From contig NW_020194555.1 of NCBI RefSeq assembly GCF_002865645.1, forward strand, positions 1,510,892-1,574,891: a stretch of 64,000 nt of DNA, read 5' to 3'. The notes beneath the pieces were generated by a model. The model saw only the letters and a program-made list of their open reading frames with translations, had not been told where the DNA came from and ran no database searches. This document shows positions 44,890 through 58,578 of the stretch, piece by piece. Source of the stretch: Hyaloscypha bicolor E (taxonomy: Eukaryota; Ascomycota; Leotiomycetes; Helotiales; Hyaloscyphaceae). Position 1 is the first letter of the stretch. The number at the start of each line of letters is the position of its first letter. The translations under genes were made by a program, and so were the position numbers.

Positions 44890-46340
44890 TGGGGTGGTTG
44901 TGGAGAAGTGCTTGGTGAGGTTGAGAAGTCTTGTTGGAGCTGAGCTGCGAATGCTTTTGGGTGCAAAGATGAAGCAGAGTCATGTAAATGTGTTCAACAA
45001 TGGTTGAGGAAAGAGGGAGTCGAATTAAGTCAAGTCGGAGGATGCAGGGACGGATGAAGGAGCTTAGAGGATCCTCCGTGATTAAGTCCATTAACCCCTC
45101 CTCATGCATACTGTATTACAGTAGACATGCTTACTCGTTAGGCGACGCCTCAGGGGCTGTCATTCGCTGAAACATACGAGCCTGACCGACAAGCGGTCTT
45201 GGCCACGACTTATATCCTAACCTTGAAATTTGGTTGATATGAGGATTTAACCTGATATGTGAGATTCCCGGCTTCATGGATATCTTTGCTTGTGCATGGA
45301 AGGCTGTGGCATGATTCAGCCTTCCCCACAAAGAAGTGTATCCCGTAATACGACTGACGAAGCTGCACAAAATTCGTTGCTGCTGGATTCGTATCGCGAT
45401 CTGGCTCTTGACTCTTGGTACAAAGTAAATATAGTTGTACACTATATCTATGGCTCGTAGTGACTGCATTGCGGTACTTTGAGCGAAGTGTCGTGGTCGC
45501 ACGTGACCATCCTCCTCGTTCCTTCCCCTTAACGCTCCCAGCTCCACACCTTCCGCAACTTAAGAATCGCGACTTCCTCAAGCGCATTGAAGTTCCCATC
45601 TAATTTACCACCTATTTCTCCATAATTTTTTTTACTAGTCTTTCATCTTCTCAACATCCATAAACACATTTCATCAAGCTCATTCAAAAACTAACTCCAT
45701 TCACCACCAAACCTCACTCAAACTCATTCTTTACCTCCTCAACACCTCACAGCCATCTCAGACACCAAACCCCCTCCAATTAGCTCACGCGCGTCCTCCT
45801 CATTCACGTCCGTTTATTCTCTAGAATCTCACTCCCACAAAATTCATATACTCAGTCACGCTCCATCCCAAACACTCCACCTTCAATCTTGAGAGGGTCA
45901 TGCCCGCAATCTTAACACGCTTCCAATAAGTGCGAAGGTGGAGTGGGAGGCTTCTGCTAGTCCCTGTACTGAAACTGCGAGGGTCAGTGGTGGTTTCTCG
46001 CCAGATAGGCGGCTGGGAATGTTGTGCCCCGCGGATTTGCGAGTTTGTGGAAGTGAGTGAGAGAGAGTTGGCGAAGCGTTCTGATGGCGATTTTGTGGAG
46101 CAAGAGAAGTTGAGGGCAGAGTGGCGGTACGTGACTTGGTTTGAAATGGAAGACCTACTCGAAAATGAATTGACAAAGCCGAACTAGAAGCTTCATTTCT
46201 CCAATCTTGTTAGCCCCATACACTCTCGAGCTCAACTTTCGGTTTTGTAAACGCCTGGGTAATTCGCTTTGCATTCTTTGTTGACTTCGCTAAACGAATA
46301 TAAAAAAGGCTTGGGTTATTTTCCACAAATCTTGAACCTC
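44890..46340. other. Intergenic region with a pyrimidine-rich leader-like tract
   Basis: No secure gene. Bases about 45605-45895 on the plus strand are strongly C/T-rich with few G, like a 5' UTR or strong fungal promoter. Downstream, the plus frame to 46187 (EKLRAEWRYVTWFEMEDLLE) looks protein-like but has no family and no clean start; a frameshifted short gene is possible. Confidence 0.35.
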
Positions 46341-47422
46341 ACCCAACATCAATCACAAGCTCCTCCAACGATCCGGTCACGTCCGATGCCACACCGGAGG
46401 AGAAGCCCTTCTACTTGCCAACAGTGAGGTGGGAGAAAATTTTCGCCCTCCTTGACCTAGATGACGTTTGTTCGTCTTGCGTTAAGTAAATGGACCGACA
46501 TTGCTGCCAGATTTCTCTTCCGCCCGTTTGCCTTTCCTGTCGACCGCCACGACCTCGAGAGATTCGACCTTGCCACACAAGAGAAGAGCATGCTAGCTGC
46601 GATCGACAGTATCTGCTTTGAGATCGGCACGATAGGCATCGATTTGAGAATCTTGAGCTCACAAAAGACATGGCCCTCTAGGAGTATGCAGCTTGGAATA
46701 CTCGTTGGCATGAAATAAAGCAAAACTTCCGGGACTTGAGTCAGATGAAAGCCATGCTCGCAAAGTTGAAGTTTCTGCGTCGTATTGACGTCACCCTAAA
46801 GGAATCCCTTTCACCGCGTAGCTTCTGCTGGAGCCACGGATGGGAGGAAGTGCTCGAGAGAACTTTAAGCGAGCCACCAAGGAATTTTCTACGCTGCTCA
46901 TGGTACTCCAAGGTTGTTCTTGTCAGATCAAACACCTGAGCCACGACGAGGTACCTATCACATTCTTCCATGAAAGAATCGTTGCTTCGTAACCTCGCAT
47001 CCTCGTTACAACAACTCACTAGTCTTCGTCTCACAATTGACGCGCAATGTGTTCCCTCATTCCAGATGTTGGAATGGACTTGGGCACTTCTTATGATCAA
47101 TTTCAAACCTGATGAGTTTACGTTTTGGCTTCGCCCCCTTCGACGATGGTGCTATTCAGTACGGCACATGGACAAGTGCTGAATGAGAAAGTTGTTCCAA
47201 TGGTATGCTCCACTTTGTAGAATGCTTGGAGATCATACGTGGAAGAGCCTGAGCCGTTTGAGATCGGATGGCTTGCTGGTGTGCGAGGCAGGCTTGTCGG
47301 AGTTTCTCGGCCGTCATGCTGTGACTCTTCGTTATCTGGATCTTTTCGAGCTTGGACTTTGGGAAAGCAACTTCGAAGCCATTGACGAGCCTCAAGGTAG
47401 AATTGTCTTTGAAGAAGTTTAG
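46341..47422 (+). pseudogene. F-box-like protein pseudogene
   Basis: Plus-strand pieces read, in order, FYLPTVRWEKIFALLDLDDV, an F-box-like start; LSKWTDIAARFLFRPFAFP; DLERFDLATQEKSMLAAIDS; AMLAKLKFLRRIDVTLKESL; LLRNLASSLQQLTSLRLTID; and finally ALCRML-type GDHTWKSLSRLRSDGLLVCE with SEFLGRHAVTLRYLDLFELG. This is the layout of large fungal F-box/LRR-like families. Frames change near 46475, 46720, 46935 and 47180, so it cannot be translated as one protein. Intact members are substrate receptors of SCF ubiquitin ligases. The last 400 bp before the AT-rich block (to about 47830) may be its degraded tail. Confidence 0.55.
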
Positions 47423-48046
47423 ACTCCGGGGAGAAATTAGAGGCCATCATACCCCTTGCGATTGCTGGTGACTAAAGCCCCCTTTCGAGGCGGACAATGA
47501 GGTTGGGCCCCAGCACTGAAAGCTTCCGTGATTAATTATGATGCAAGATTAGAAGCACCCTGGAAACACTTGGATGGCTTTTCTTTTCCAGATATCGGTC
47601 GACGTTTGAACCTCTTCATGACCCCAATAATTTCGTGGCCCTGGCCGCTGCGCGAAAGTGAAGGGCTCCATTCCCTCATACATCCTCCATTCGCCGACAA
47701 TTATCACTCAGATCACTGTCAAAGAGAGTGTATTTGCAGCATTGCAAAGATCAACGTGTCTTGGGATGAAGGAGTAAGAGACCTCTGGAGGGCTGTGTTA
47801 CGGGATAGACATCCCGGTGGGCCCTAACGATGGCGAAGGCCAGAGTAGGGCAGAAAGATGATGTATTCTCTATAAGTAATAGCTAGCTAAAGTACCTTCC
47901 GCCCCTGGTAGCTTACGTAATAACATCCCCCCCCAAACATGCCTTTATCCTCGAAGGCTATAAAAGAAAACTTATATATTATGACTGAAAAACAAAAAAA
48001 GGAAAACTTGTATATAGGGTAATTATTAACGACTATTAGTAATAAC

Positions 48047-48148
48047 TAAAGAAAAACTAAAAATAAAGAAAAACTAAAAATAAAGAAAAACTAAAAATAA
48101 AGAAAAACTAAAAATAAAGAAAAACTAAAAATAAAGAAAAACTAAAAC
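48047..48148. repeat. Tandem repeat, 17 bp x 6
   Basis: Six head-to-tail copies of a 17-mer (TAAAGAAAAACTAAAAA) start at 48047, 48064, 48081, 48098, 48115 and 48132; the last copy ends with C in place of A. It sits just inside the left edge of the AT-rich block. Confidence 0.9.
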
Positions 48149-48239
48149 TATAAGAATAATTCCTCCCCTTCCTATACTAGTATACCGAGATATATTCAGG
48201 ATTTCTCTAACTCAGTAACAGGTAATAGTATATTCTTAG

Positions 48240-50898
48240 CCTTCTCTACTACTAAGATCTAGATTAATAATTTAGCCTTCTTAGTATTTGGCTTCTCGGT
48301 CTTTGGCTAGGTTATACTAATCCGCTTTAACTAATAAATAAGAAAGATATCTGACTATTTATTCTTATCTAAGGGCTTAACTAGTAGCTCAATTATTAGA
48401 TTTCTTTTCTAAACTAGTAGAATAGTAAAGTTTTATTTATTATTAAAGAGTACTAATTATAAGATAGGCTTATTATCTAGTACTATAATCTAACTATTAA
48501 TAATATCTGCCTTTTTCTTAAAAGCTTTCTTAAACTTCTTTATATCCGAATTAGTAATTATTAATAACGAATTCCCTATTATAACTAATCTTAGCCTCGA
48601 GACATGGAAATTATTTACAAGTTAAGTAATAAAGTTTTTCTTCCCGAATAACTCTAAATAAGCTTCTTAAAAGTACTAGACCTAGCCCTCTAATAAATTA
48701 ACTTATACTTTAAGGTCTTTAATAATCTGGGGTATTACTATTAGTTTTTTCTTTATTAGTATTAGGAAAATAGCCATATCTTTATTAGATAATAACGGAA
48801 TTATAATACTATACTTTATAATTAATAATAATATAATATAGGCCTTAGTCTTAACTACTAAGAATTACTTTCTTTCTTATTCTCTGATTTACTTTTCCTT
48901 AGTACCTAATAGGCTACTCGAGATCTTCTTAGTATTCTTATTAATCTTCTTAGTATTTTTATTAATTTTCTTAATATTTCTATTAATTTTCTTAGTATTC
49001 TTAATAACTTTCTTAGCTAGTATAAAATACCAAGCCCTATTATTATTTATATTTCTTGTATTAATAATAACCTTTAGCTATAGGTAATAATTCTTTATAA
49101 GTTAAGACTTAACTACTTTCTAATACTAATTATTACTTACTCCTATTAATAGTAATATCTTACTTAATAAATATATATTATACTATAATATAACTAATTT
49201 ATTAGTAATTAGTACTAGTAGTTTAATATAGTCTCGATATATTTTTAAAGTATTTATTTTACCTCTATTTATAAAATCTGCTAGCTAGTAATATTCTTTA
49301 GCTAAGTAATACTAATTCATATAATAACTCTATTAAATAGGAAATAATATTTGAATATATTATTAATAATAATAAGTAATTAGAAGAAATTAAATATTAT
49401 CCTGGTTTTCTATTATTCTAACTTATAATTACTATTAAAGTAAATATTATCTTTATTAGCGGCTACCGGAATTAGCTTACTATACTTATAGTTTTAGTAT
49501 TTATAAATCTCTAATAATATCTTAGCTTTATAAATTACTATTATTTATTATTAATAATAAATTCATATTTATAAATATAGTTTATATAAATTATAATAAA
49601 GAATTTATAAAATAATCTCAGTTAGTAATAATAAATATAAATAATAAAGCTCTAAAAGTTTTGCGAATTATACTAGTTTAGCCTTACCTAATAAAAAAAC
49701 TTAAGTACTATCTTTATTAAATTCTTTTCTAGCTTCTAGCTTTACTTATTATAACCTTTTTATTTTACTAAATATTACTTTTTCTATTCCCGGTACTTTA
49801 TATTAAGAATTTCTTTTATCTTATAATAATTATTTCTCTTAAAATATATTAGCTAGTAAACTAGCTCTTAATTATATTTATTAGTACCCGGTATCTTTAG
49901 TTCCAAATATATTATAGAAACTACTAGATATATCTAGCTCAAGTTTACTAGTAGCCCTAACTTATATACTAACTTCCTAATTCTTTCTAGTATAAGAAAA
50001 GGCCCTTATTTTATTAGGAAAAAAACATTTACTTTAGGGATTTAGTATCCGGATTTCCTAATTTCACGAACTATTTTTAAATATATCTTATTATTTACTA
50101 GTATATCTATTAGCTAATAACAAGAGTCAAAATTCAGTTTTATCTTAGCTTAGGCTATCTTAATTATATCTAAAACTTCCTGGCAAATCTTTAACTAGTA
50201 CTAAATAAACTTCTTTATTTTTAGTATTTTAGAATAAAGAAAAAAAGCTAATTTTATTAGTATATTATAAAGAAGCTTAGCAGGATTTCTATTACTAGTA
50301 AAATGGGGCAAATAATTAAAGGCAAACTTTATCTCCGGTAACTAGTTTTCCTAGTCTATATTCTTATTAATATCTAATAATAGATAGTAAATAATAATTT
50401 CTATTTATTAATTAGATCTTTTAGATTACTCGTTTACTAATAAATAATATATAATAGTTATTACTAGCTATATCTTTAATAAATAAAAAAGCTCTTACTA
50501 GAAACTTTTTATAAACTTCCTATTTTTATTAGAAATTATTATTATTAGTACTTCCTAGAAATAATATATCTATATAAAATATACTTATACTTATTTCTCT
50601 ACTATTTATACTAATTTTCCGGGTACTAAATAAATATATTTAGTAAACTTATTTATAATAACTAGAAGTATATTAAAACTATTCTTGAATACTAGTAATC
50701 CTATAATAAAATTAATACAAATTATAGCCAGAGATATAAAAGATACTTATATTAGGTTTAGGCTACTAAAGAATTTATATTATACTAGCTTTAATATCTT
50801 ATAAGTAAAATAATAACTAATATAATTCTCGATTTCCTTTATTATTTGCGGGAAATAAATATTATAGTAAAAAAGCTTATATAACTTTTCTTTCCTAG

Positions 50899-50929
<31 letters not shown>

Positions 50930-52420
50930 CTTATTTTATAATTACTAATAAATATTTCTTAGGAATATATAATTACTTATATTTATATTCCGAATTTCTT
51001 AAGTATATAAGCTTTATTCTCTTATTAATATAATAGTTTAGAAGTATTATCTTAATACTATTAGTAGTTTCTAATAATAGTTCCTTTAATTTTTTAACTA
51101 AATAGTTATAAACTTTTTTTAAGTACTTATTAGTAATAAGATTTTTTATAATATTCTTTAATAGCTTATTATTTATACTTATTATATCTATTATAAAAGA
51201 GAATTCATTTACTAACTCTAATAATTTCTTATTCTATCTAGCTTTTTTATTAGCTTCCTCTCTTAATAATAGTCTAGAAACCGTAAGTAATTATAATAAG
51301 CTATTTATATTTAAATAAGTTTTTCCTAGTTAATATATAATATCTATTACTAGCTAGTACCTATTAAGAAACAATTCCTAGTATATAAGGCAAGTACTTT
51401 TACTATCTAGAATAGCTATATTTATAAGCCCCTTTATAGCTTTATAGTTAGTAATAATAGTAATCTAATTACTATCTAAATAATAAATAAGCTTAGAAAT
51501 TACCTATATTAAATATCTAATCTCTAATTTAGTAGTAAAATAGTTCTTTTTATACTTAGATAATATCCTAGATAAAAAAAGAATAAGATATTTCATATTA
51601 TTAGTATTAACTTAATATAGTATTACTTTATACTTCTTTTTCTTAAAACTATTAATATATAGGATAAAGGATTTAGTAAAATCCGGTAATCTAAGTATTA
51701 TTACCAAGTATAATCTTTTTTTGAGTTTGTTTTATATAGCCTTATATTTATTATTTATATAAAATAGCTTTTTTTCTACTATTATCTAGTGCTTTTTCTT
51801 AGTTATCTTTTTTAATATAGCCCAGAAATCCAAAGTCTTTAGTATTTCTAAAAGTTCTATAATTCTAGTATAATTTAGTATAAACTTTTAATAATAGCTA
51901 AAAAATACTAGGCCATATTCTAAGTCTACTAAATTAGTAAGATAATTAAGGTTCCGAATTACTATTACTTTTTTTTTATAGTATTTAGCCCTAAATAGCT
52001 TACTTAATATTTTAGGGCCTTAATTAATAATTATATCTAGTAATATTTAGCTTAAAGAAAGAGTTATATTCAAAGATTTTAATAAGCTTAAAACGTTTTC
52101 TAGATCTACTAAATATATAATAGTATTTACTAATATAATAAATATATTATTAATATAGATTATTACTAATTTCTATAGATATTATTATAAAAGAAATTCT
52201 ATTTAGTATTATATAAAACTAGGAAAATTAGCTAGGCCTATTATAGTAACTATTAGTTATTTATATCCGTAATAAGACATAATAAAACCCGTTTTTTACT
52301 AGTTCTCTAGACTAATAGGCTACTAAAAAAATAACTTTATTAAATTAGCTAATAATAATATCGATTTTTTTTCTAAGGCTATAAGAATATTATTCTAATA
52401 TAATAGCAAATTATTACAAT
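48240..52420 (-). mobile_element. RIP-degraded Ty3/gypsy element A (minus strand), 3' portion
   Basis: On the minus strand, with stop codons ignored, gypsy domains appear in order. RT/RNase H at about 51300-52300: an IYINNIFI-like YxDD block, then LVFFSYYQKFILNY and LILFLSRILSKYKKNYF. Integrase at about 50400-51150: KLYKLFYYNIYFPQIIKEIE, the HHCC region, and FYSISLDFILALLVF. TAG/TAA stops occur every few dozen codons and Cys, Trp and His codons are often lost, as RIP produces. The 5' part (gag, protease) is missing at 52420, where element B begins, consistent with B having inserted into A. The left limit is approximate. A (TA)12 microsatellite lies at 50899-50923. Confidence 0.7.
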
Positions 52421-52693
52421 TATTACGATATATGGTACTAGTAAGGGTTAGACTAGAGCTAGAAAGGTATCTAGTATCTAAAAGAAATATCTGGTATCTG
52501 AGTAAGGTATCTGTAATTACCTAATTATTATATATAACTCCGAGCTTAAGCTAGTATATGGGCCCGTATATAGCTTGCAATTATTTAGATCCGAGGCTCC
52601 TTCGAGATCCTCTTCTCTTTTTAGCTTTAAATTATTAAAATAGAGATAGTCTAACTATATCTTTCAGGCCCTAGATCTTATACTCGTAATATA
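52421..52693 (+). repeat. 5' LTR of element B
   Basis: 273 bp, the same length and order as 58306-58578. Shared blocks include ACTAGTAAGGGTTAGACTAG near the start, TCCGAGCTTAAGCTAGTAT in the middle, and CTTATACTCGTAATATA at the end. Differences are mostly G/A and C/T, as RIP gives. The exact end bases are approximate. Confidence 0.8.
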
Positions 52694-55600
52694 ATTTAAA
52701 GCTTACTTACTTCTTATTCCTATAGAGGATTTAAATAATACCTATCTAATCGGTTTTTAATAAGTATAAATATAATATACTATAGCTACTCCCGTACCAG
52801 TTAACTAATATTAGAATAAAAGAAAGCCCTAGAATAACTAGGTAAGAAAGCCCTGGACTGGCTAGATAAGTAGATAGGCTAGTAATCTTATTACTAAACG
52901 AAGACCTATAAGAAAGCAAGTCCTAGAATAACTAGGTAAGTTAGAAGAAGCTATAGTATAAGATACTACTAGTATACTACTAGAAGATAGACCAGAGCCT
53001 TTTATTAAATCTCCTAAAGGGTCCGAATATCTCGTTAATACTTATAGTAGGAGAAATACTTTCTTTTAGAGAGCTAAGAAAGAAAAGAAACCTGCTTTAT
53101 TAAAGGCAGACTTTCAAGAGTTACTCTAAAGCCCAGAGGCTTTATATAAGGAAATTATTAAGCTAATTCTAAAAACATATAATATTCTTACTTATAGTAA
53201 GAATTATTATAATTAGCTAAGAGAAACTAAATAAGCCCTATAAAAGAATAAAGCTATTATTAAGAAGCTCGTTATATAGCTTATAGGAATAACTAGTTCT
53301 CTTATTTCAGAAAATAGATATTTAGTTAAACTTCCTAATTCTCTTATTTTTAAAAATATAACTAAGAATAGTATTATCTTTAATAATTAGTTAGTTTAGA
53401 TTAAGAATAAGCTTTATAATAACTTTAATACTTACTAGATAGAGGACCTTAAGATTATCTATATTTCCGGCTATATAAGTAATTATATCCTTATACTAAT
53501 CTTTTTTTACCTAAACTAGAATAGTTAATATATATATAAGACTATTAGAGAACTATATATTTACCTAAAGAAGCTATATAATAACCTAAATAAGAAGTAT
53601 AATACTCGGTAAGTTTTTAAAAAGCTATCTATAAAGAAAGACTAGATCTTTTAGGAATTCTATATTTTATTTCTAAGTATATAGTAAATAGAAATATTAA
53701 TTTATAGGATCTTAAGAATAACCTAAATAATAAGCTTACCTAGAAGCTTTAAGAGGCCATAGCTATATATTATAATAATCCGGCTATTTATATTACGAAA
53801 TTTATATAATATTATACTATAAATAACTAGTAAATCCGAGCTTATTATAAAAAGAAAAACTAGGTATTTAAGAAAGCTAATAAAAATATAAATAAGCCAA
53901 GTTTAAAAAGCGCTTCTTATATAAAGCCTGCTCCTAAGACCCTAGTAATAGATAAGCCTATTATCCTAAAGCCCGGATTCTCAGATCTCAAATACTATAA
54001 TTATAATAAATTTAGTTATATATCTAGAAGCTATCTAGAGCCTAAGACTAAATATATAAAGCAAGTCTTAGTAGCTAAGCTAGTAGTACTTACTATAAGT
54101 AAGTTATCTAAGGATATAGAATAGGAAAACGAGGATCTCTAAAAGAAGTCTCTTTTTTAGGGCCATATTATATAAATATAGTAGAAGTTAATTTGAGCTA
54201 GCTACTAGAAAATAAAGCATTTATATTTCCTTATATAGTTAGTAATAATAAATTAGGTATTAAGACTTTTTCTTTTATTAATACTAGAGTAAATAGATAT
54301 ACTTTTATTAATTCCAAGTTTATAAGAATAATTAAATAATTTCTAGATATTAAGTTTATTTAATTAATATTACCCTATAATATAAGAGAATTTAATAGTA
54401 AATAGGCCACGCCTATTACTTATTATATTGAGCTTATACTCTTAATTAATAGACGAAAGGTTCTAATACCTATACTAGTTATAAGACTAGGAAAGTATAA
54501 TATAATTTTGAAATAATAGTAATTCGTAAGTATTAGTATCCTAATTAATTATAAGAATAAAAGATTAATCTAGCTAGATAATTAGCCTAGAAAAAAGAAT
54601 TAGAATAAGGTTCTAATTATTATATATAAGAACTTGGAACCTGGGAAAAGCGACTAGTATTAAAAAGATATAAATAAAAGAAATAAAGCTATAGCTATAA
54701 ATAAGTTCTAGAGACCTTAGCTTATAAAGAGGAAATTCTTTTATTCTTTTCCTAAGCCGGGTTCAGAAAGCCATATATAGTAAAATAATTAAGCTTAATA
54801 TTATAAAGAAATATAAGTAACCTTAAGAAATATAAAGGTTTCTCCTAAGCTAGAAATAGAGATATTAAAACTATACTATCTAAAGGAAAGGTATAAGAGC
54901 TAGTTAAGTCCTATAATTAATATTATAGATATCTTACTAGCTGCTTTCTAGATAAACCTATAAAAGAAGGAGAACCTTTTCTTTATAATATTATTTTTCG
55001 AGATTAATAAAGAGCTAGAGTTATAGTAAGAAAACGAGTTTATTCTGGATAAATAATAGCTAGGAGAGATAAAGCTATAGTAGCTAGTAAGAGTTTTATT
55101 AGAGAAGTTTAAAGATTTTATAAATATTTTCTTAAAGAAAGTATTAAATATCTTATTCCCGTATTAATTATATAATTACAAGATTTAGATTAATAATTCT
55201 AAAGGCCTAGAAAGCCTAGGGTATTCCCTGCTTTATTAATAATTAACCTATAAGCTATAGAAAATTAAGTATTTCCTTAAAAAGAACCTTTAATAGGGCT
55301 TTATTAAACTAAGCTAGTCTTCTTTTATATTCCCGATTCTTTTTATAAAGAAGGCTAATAAAGCTCTCTAATTCTATATTAATTATTATAAACTAAATAA
55401 CTTAATATAGAAGAATTATTATTTTCTTTCTCTTATTTATAAGACTCTTATATAGCTAGCTTAAGCCAAGATTTATATAAAGTTATATATTTGACAAGTA
55501 TTTTATTAGATCCAAATAAACTCAGAATTAGAAGAACTTATAATATTTTATATGAAATATAGGACCTATAAGTATAAAGTTCTTTAGGAAGGCCTAACTA

Positions 55601-58305
55601 ATAGCCCTATTATATATTAGAGATATATAAATAATATTTTCTTTAATTACCTTAATATCTTTTATATAGCTTATTTAAATAATATTCTAATTTACTCGAA
55701 TAATTCCCTAGAATATAAAGACTATATATAAAAGGTTCTTTAGTAATTATAGAATACCGGCTTCTAAATAAATATTAAGAAATTAGAGTTTAAAATTACT
55801 TATATGAAATACCTAGGCTTTATTATTTTTACTAGAAATATTAAAATAGATCTAGATAAGATAGTAGTTATTAAGAACTAGTAATTACTAAAGATAATTA
55901 AAGAAATATAAGGCTTTCTAGGTTTTTATAACTTTTATTAGTACTTTATTATAAAATATAGCCGTATAGTAAAGCCCCTAATATCTCTAATATATAAGAG
56001 AGTTTTATTTAAGTAAATAGATTAGTATTAAGAAGGTTTTACTAAACTAAAATAAACTATATTTTTAGTACTAATTCTATATTATTATAACCCGAATTTT
56101 CCTATTATAATTAAGATAAATATATTAAATAAAGTTATAGCTAGTATTTTCTTATAGTAAGATCCCTAAATAGAACTCTAGTATCCGGTAGTATTTTTCT
56201 CTAAGATTATATAATTAGTAGAGCTAAACTATAATATTTATAATAAAGAGATACTTGCTATTATTCTTTTTTTAATTAAATAGCAAGCGGAACTAGAAGG
56301 CCTATAAGAAGTACTCTTTATAATTTATTTAGATTACTAAGCTCTCGAGTATTTTATAACTATAAAGAAGCTCTTAGTAAAATAAGCTTACTAGGTAAAG
56401 TATCTTTCCCGCTACTATTTCAAGCTTATATATTAGGCAGGCAAGTTAAATAAATAAGCAAATGCCCTAAATAGGAAATATAAGAATATAATTACCTAGA
56501 ATAAGATAATAGTAGCTTACTAGACCTAAATTTTCCTCTTATAATAAAAGATTAATAATAATATTATATAGGATCTCTAGTTAGTCCTAATTAAGGCCTT
56601 TATAAGCCCGGCTCAGGAAGAAACTTAGTATAATAGTATCTAGCTAGTAAATAAGCTATTAAGCGAGAACCGAAAGTTATTAGAACTAGAAGAGCTATAA
56701 GATAAAGCAAGAAACAAGAAGAAAGGCACTTGGATATTATAAGATAGCCTCTTCTTATAATATAGTAAACTATTTATACTTAATAATATAATAATATCCG
56801 AGATATTCTTATATATTACTCTTATTTAGAAAATATATATATAGCCCCTAATAAGATACCTAGAATAAGCTAAGCTTTAATAGCTTTTTTAGGCCCGCTA
56901 TTACTAGCTAGGCTAAGATATAAATATTAATTAGTATAGAAATAATTACTATACTTACTAATAATTTCACATTTCCAGAAATAAGAAGCTAGGGCTCTTA
57001 TATCCGTTACTAGTCCCTAACTACCCTAATAGTATATATTAGTAAATTTCAAGAAATACCTAGAAAGTAAAAATAAATATAATATAATAATAATCTTTAT
57101 TAATTATCTAGGCAAGCGCCCTATTATAATTCCTGTCTGAGATATAGTAATAACTAAAGAATTAGCGCTCCTATTTCTTACTTATATAGTTTACTAAGTT
57201 AGTATCCCGGAGATTATAGTATCTAATTAAGGCCCCTAGTTCGTATTAGATTTCTAAAGCAAGTTCTATAAATATATTAATATAAAGCTCAAGTTATTAA
57301 TTACTAATTATTCCTAAACTAATAGCTAGATAGAAATTATTAACTAGTATTTTAACTAATAGCTATATTCCTATATAAATTATTACTAGAATAATTAGAA
57401 TAAATAGGTAATAATAATTAACTACTAGTAAATAGCTCTAGTTTATAAGACTATAAGCTAATTCCCGTTCTTTATAAAAAAGAGCTATAAACTATAGATA
57501 TTATTTAATTAGAAAACTCAAATATAATTAGGTACCCTAAAAGAAGAGCTAAATAAATAAGAGGCAAAGGCCCTAGTAATATGGCTTTATAAATTATAAT
57601 AAAAGATATAAGAGAATATAATATAAATATAAGAATATTATACTACTTAAGCTAATAAATACTACTAACTAGTAGACTTCGAAATAGGAAATAAGATATA
57701 AATTATTACTAAGTACTAGAAGAATAATTATTCGAGCTATAAGCTAGCTTACTAAATAAAAGAATTATATGAAATCCTGAAATAAGTAAGATATTTCTTT
57801 AGGCTTAAGCTTCCGAAATTAATAAGAATATATCCGGTATTTTATATAGAGAAGCTATATAAAGACCCAGATAATTCTCTTTCCGGATAAGCAAATCCGG
57901 AGCCTCTATTATTAGAACTATAAGACGGGGAAACGGAATACAAAGTTCAAGAGATATAAATAGTAAAACTGCTTTATAAGAAGCTAAAATACTAAGTCTA
58001 GTAAAAAGAATAAAACCCAGATCCGGAATAATATCCTGCTTTTTTATTAAGTAATAGTACCCTAGCTTTTTAGAGCTTTTATAATAAGAATCCCGAATAG
58101 CTAGAACCGCCTCAGAATCTCCCCTATTAGTTAGACTATATTAAGAATAATATATTACCGGAACCGCATAATATAAATAGAAATTCTTTAAAATCACATA
58201 TAAAAGGCCCTGGCCTTTAATATATGACCTGTAACTTGGAAATTTAATAAGAACTTTCGAAGCTCGGGAATAAGCTTACTTTAAGGAAAGGAATAATATT
58301 ATAGT

Positions 58306-58578
58306 TATTATAATATATAATACTAGTAAGGGTTAGACTAGAGCTAGAGAGGTATCTAATATCTGAGAGAGATATCTGGTATCTAAGTAAGGCATTTATA
58401 ATTACCTGATTATTGCACGTGACTCCGAGCTTAAGCTAGTATGTAGGCCCGTATATAGCTTGCAATTATTTAGATCCGAGACTTCTTTGAGATCCTTTTC
58501 TCTCTTTAGCTTTGAATTATTAAAATAGAAATAGTCTAATTATGCCTTTTAGGCTCTAGATCTTATACTCGTAATATA
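58306..58578 (+). repeat. 3' LTR of element B
   Basis: 273 bp matching 52421-52693 without length differences. It keeps more intact TG and CA dinucleotides (for example GCACGTGACTCCGAG), so it seems less mutated than the 5' copy. Confidence 0.8.

Larger units (their letters stand above)
52421..58578 (+). mobile_element. RIP-degraded Ty3/gypsy chromovirus B with both LTRs
   Basis: A full-length element of about 6158 bp between two 273-bp LTRs (52421-52693 and 58306-58578). Plus-strand remnants, with stops ignored: gag with a CCHC zinc knuckle near 53990-54035, whose Cys codons now encode Tyr (TGT to TAT); protease near 54200-54500; RT around 55180-55700 with GLTNSPIIYQRYINN and AYLNNILIYSN (the YLDD block); RNase H about 56040-56470; integrase about 56900-57420; and a chromodomain-like stretch about 57920-58110. 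G-to-A and C-to-T changes have created many stops. Non-functional; originally integrated by its chromodomain integrase. Confidence 0.78.

Noticed and set aside
45930..46187. 85-codon ORF as a gene
   Set aside because: Its end looks protein-like, but there is no clean start or family; kept only as a remark in the intergenic entry.
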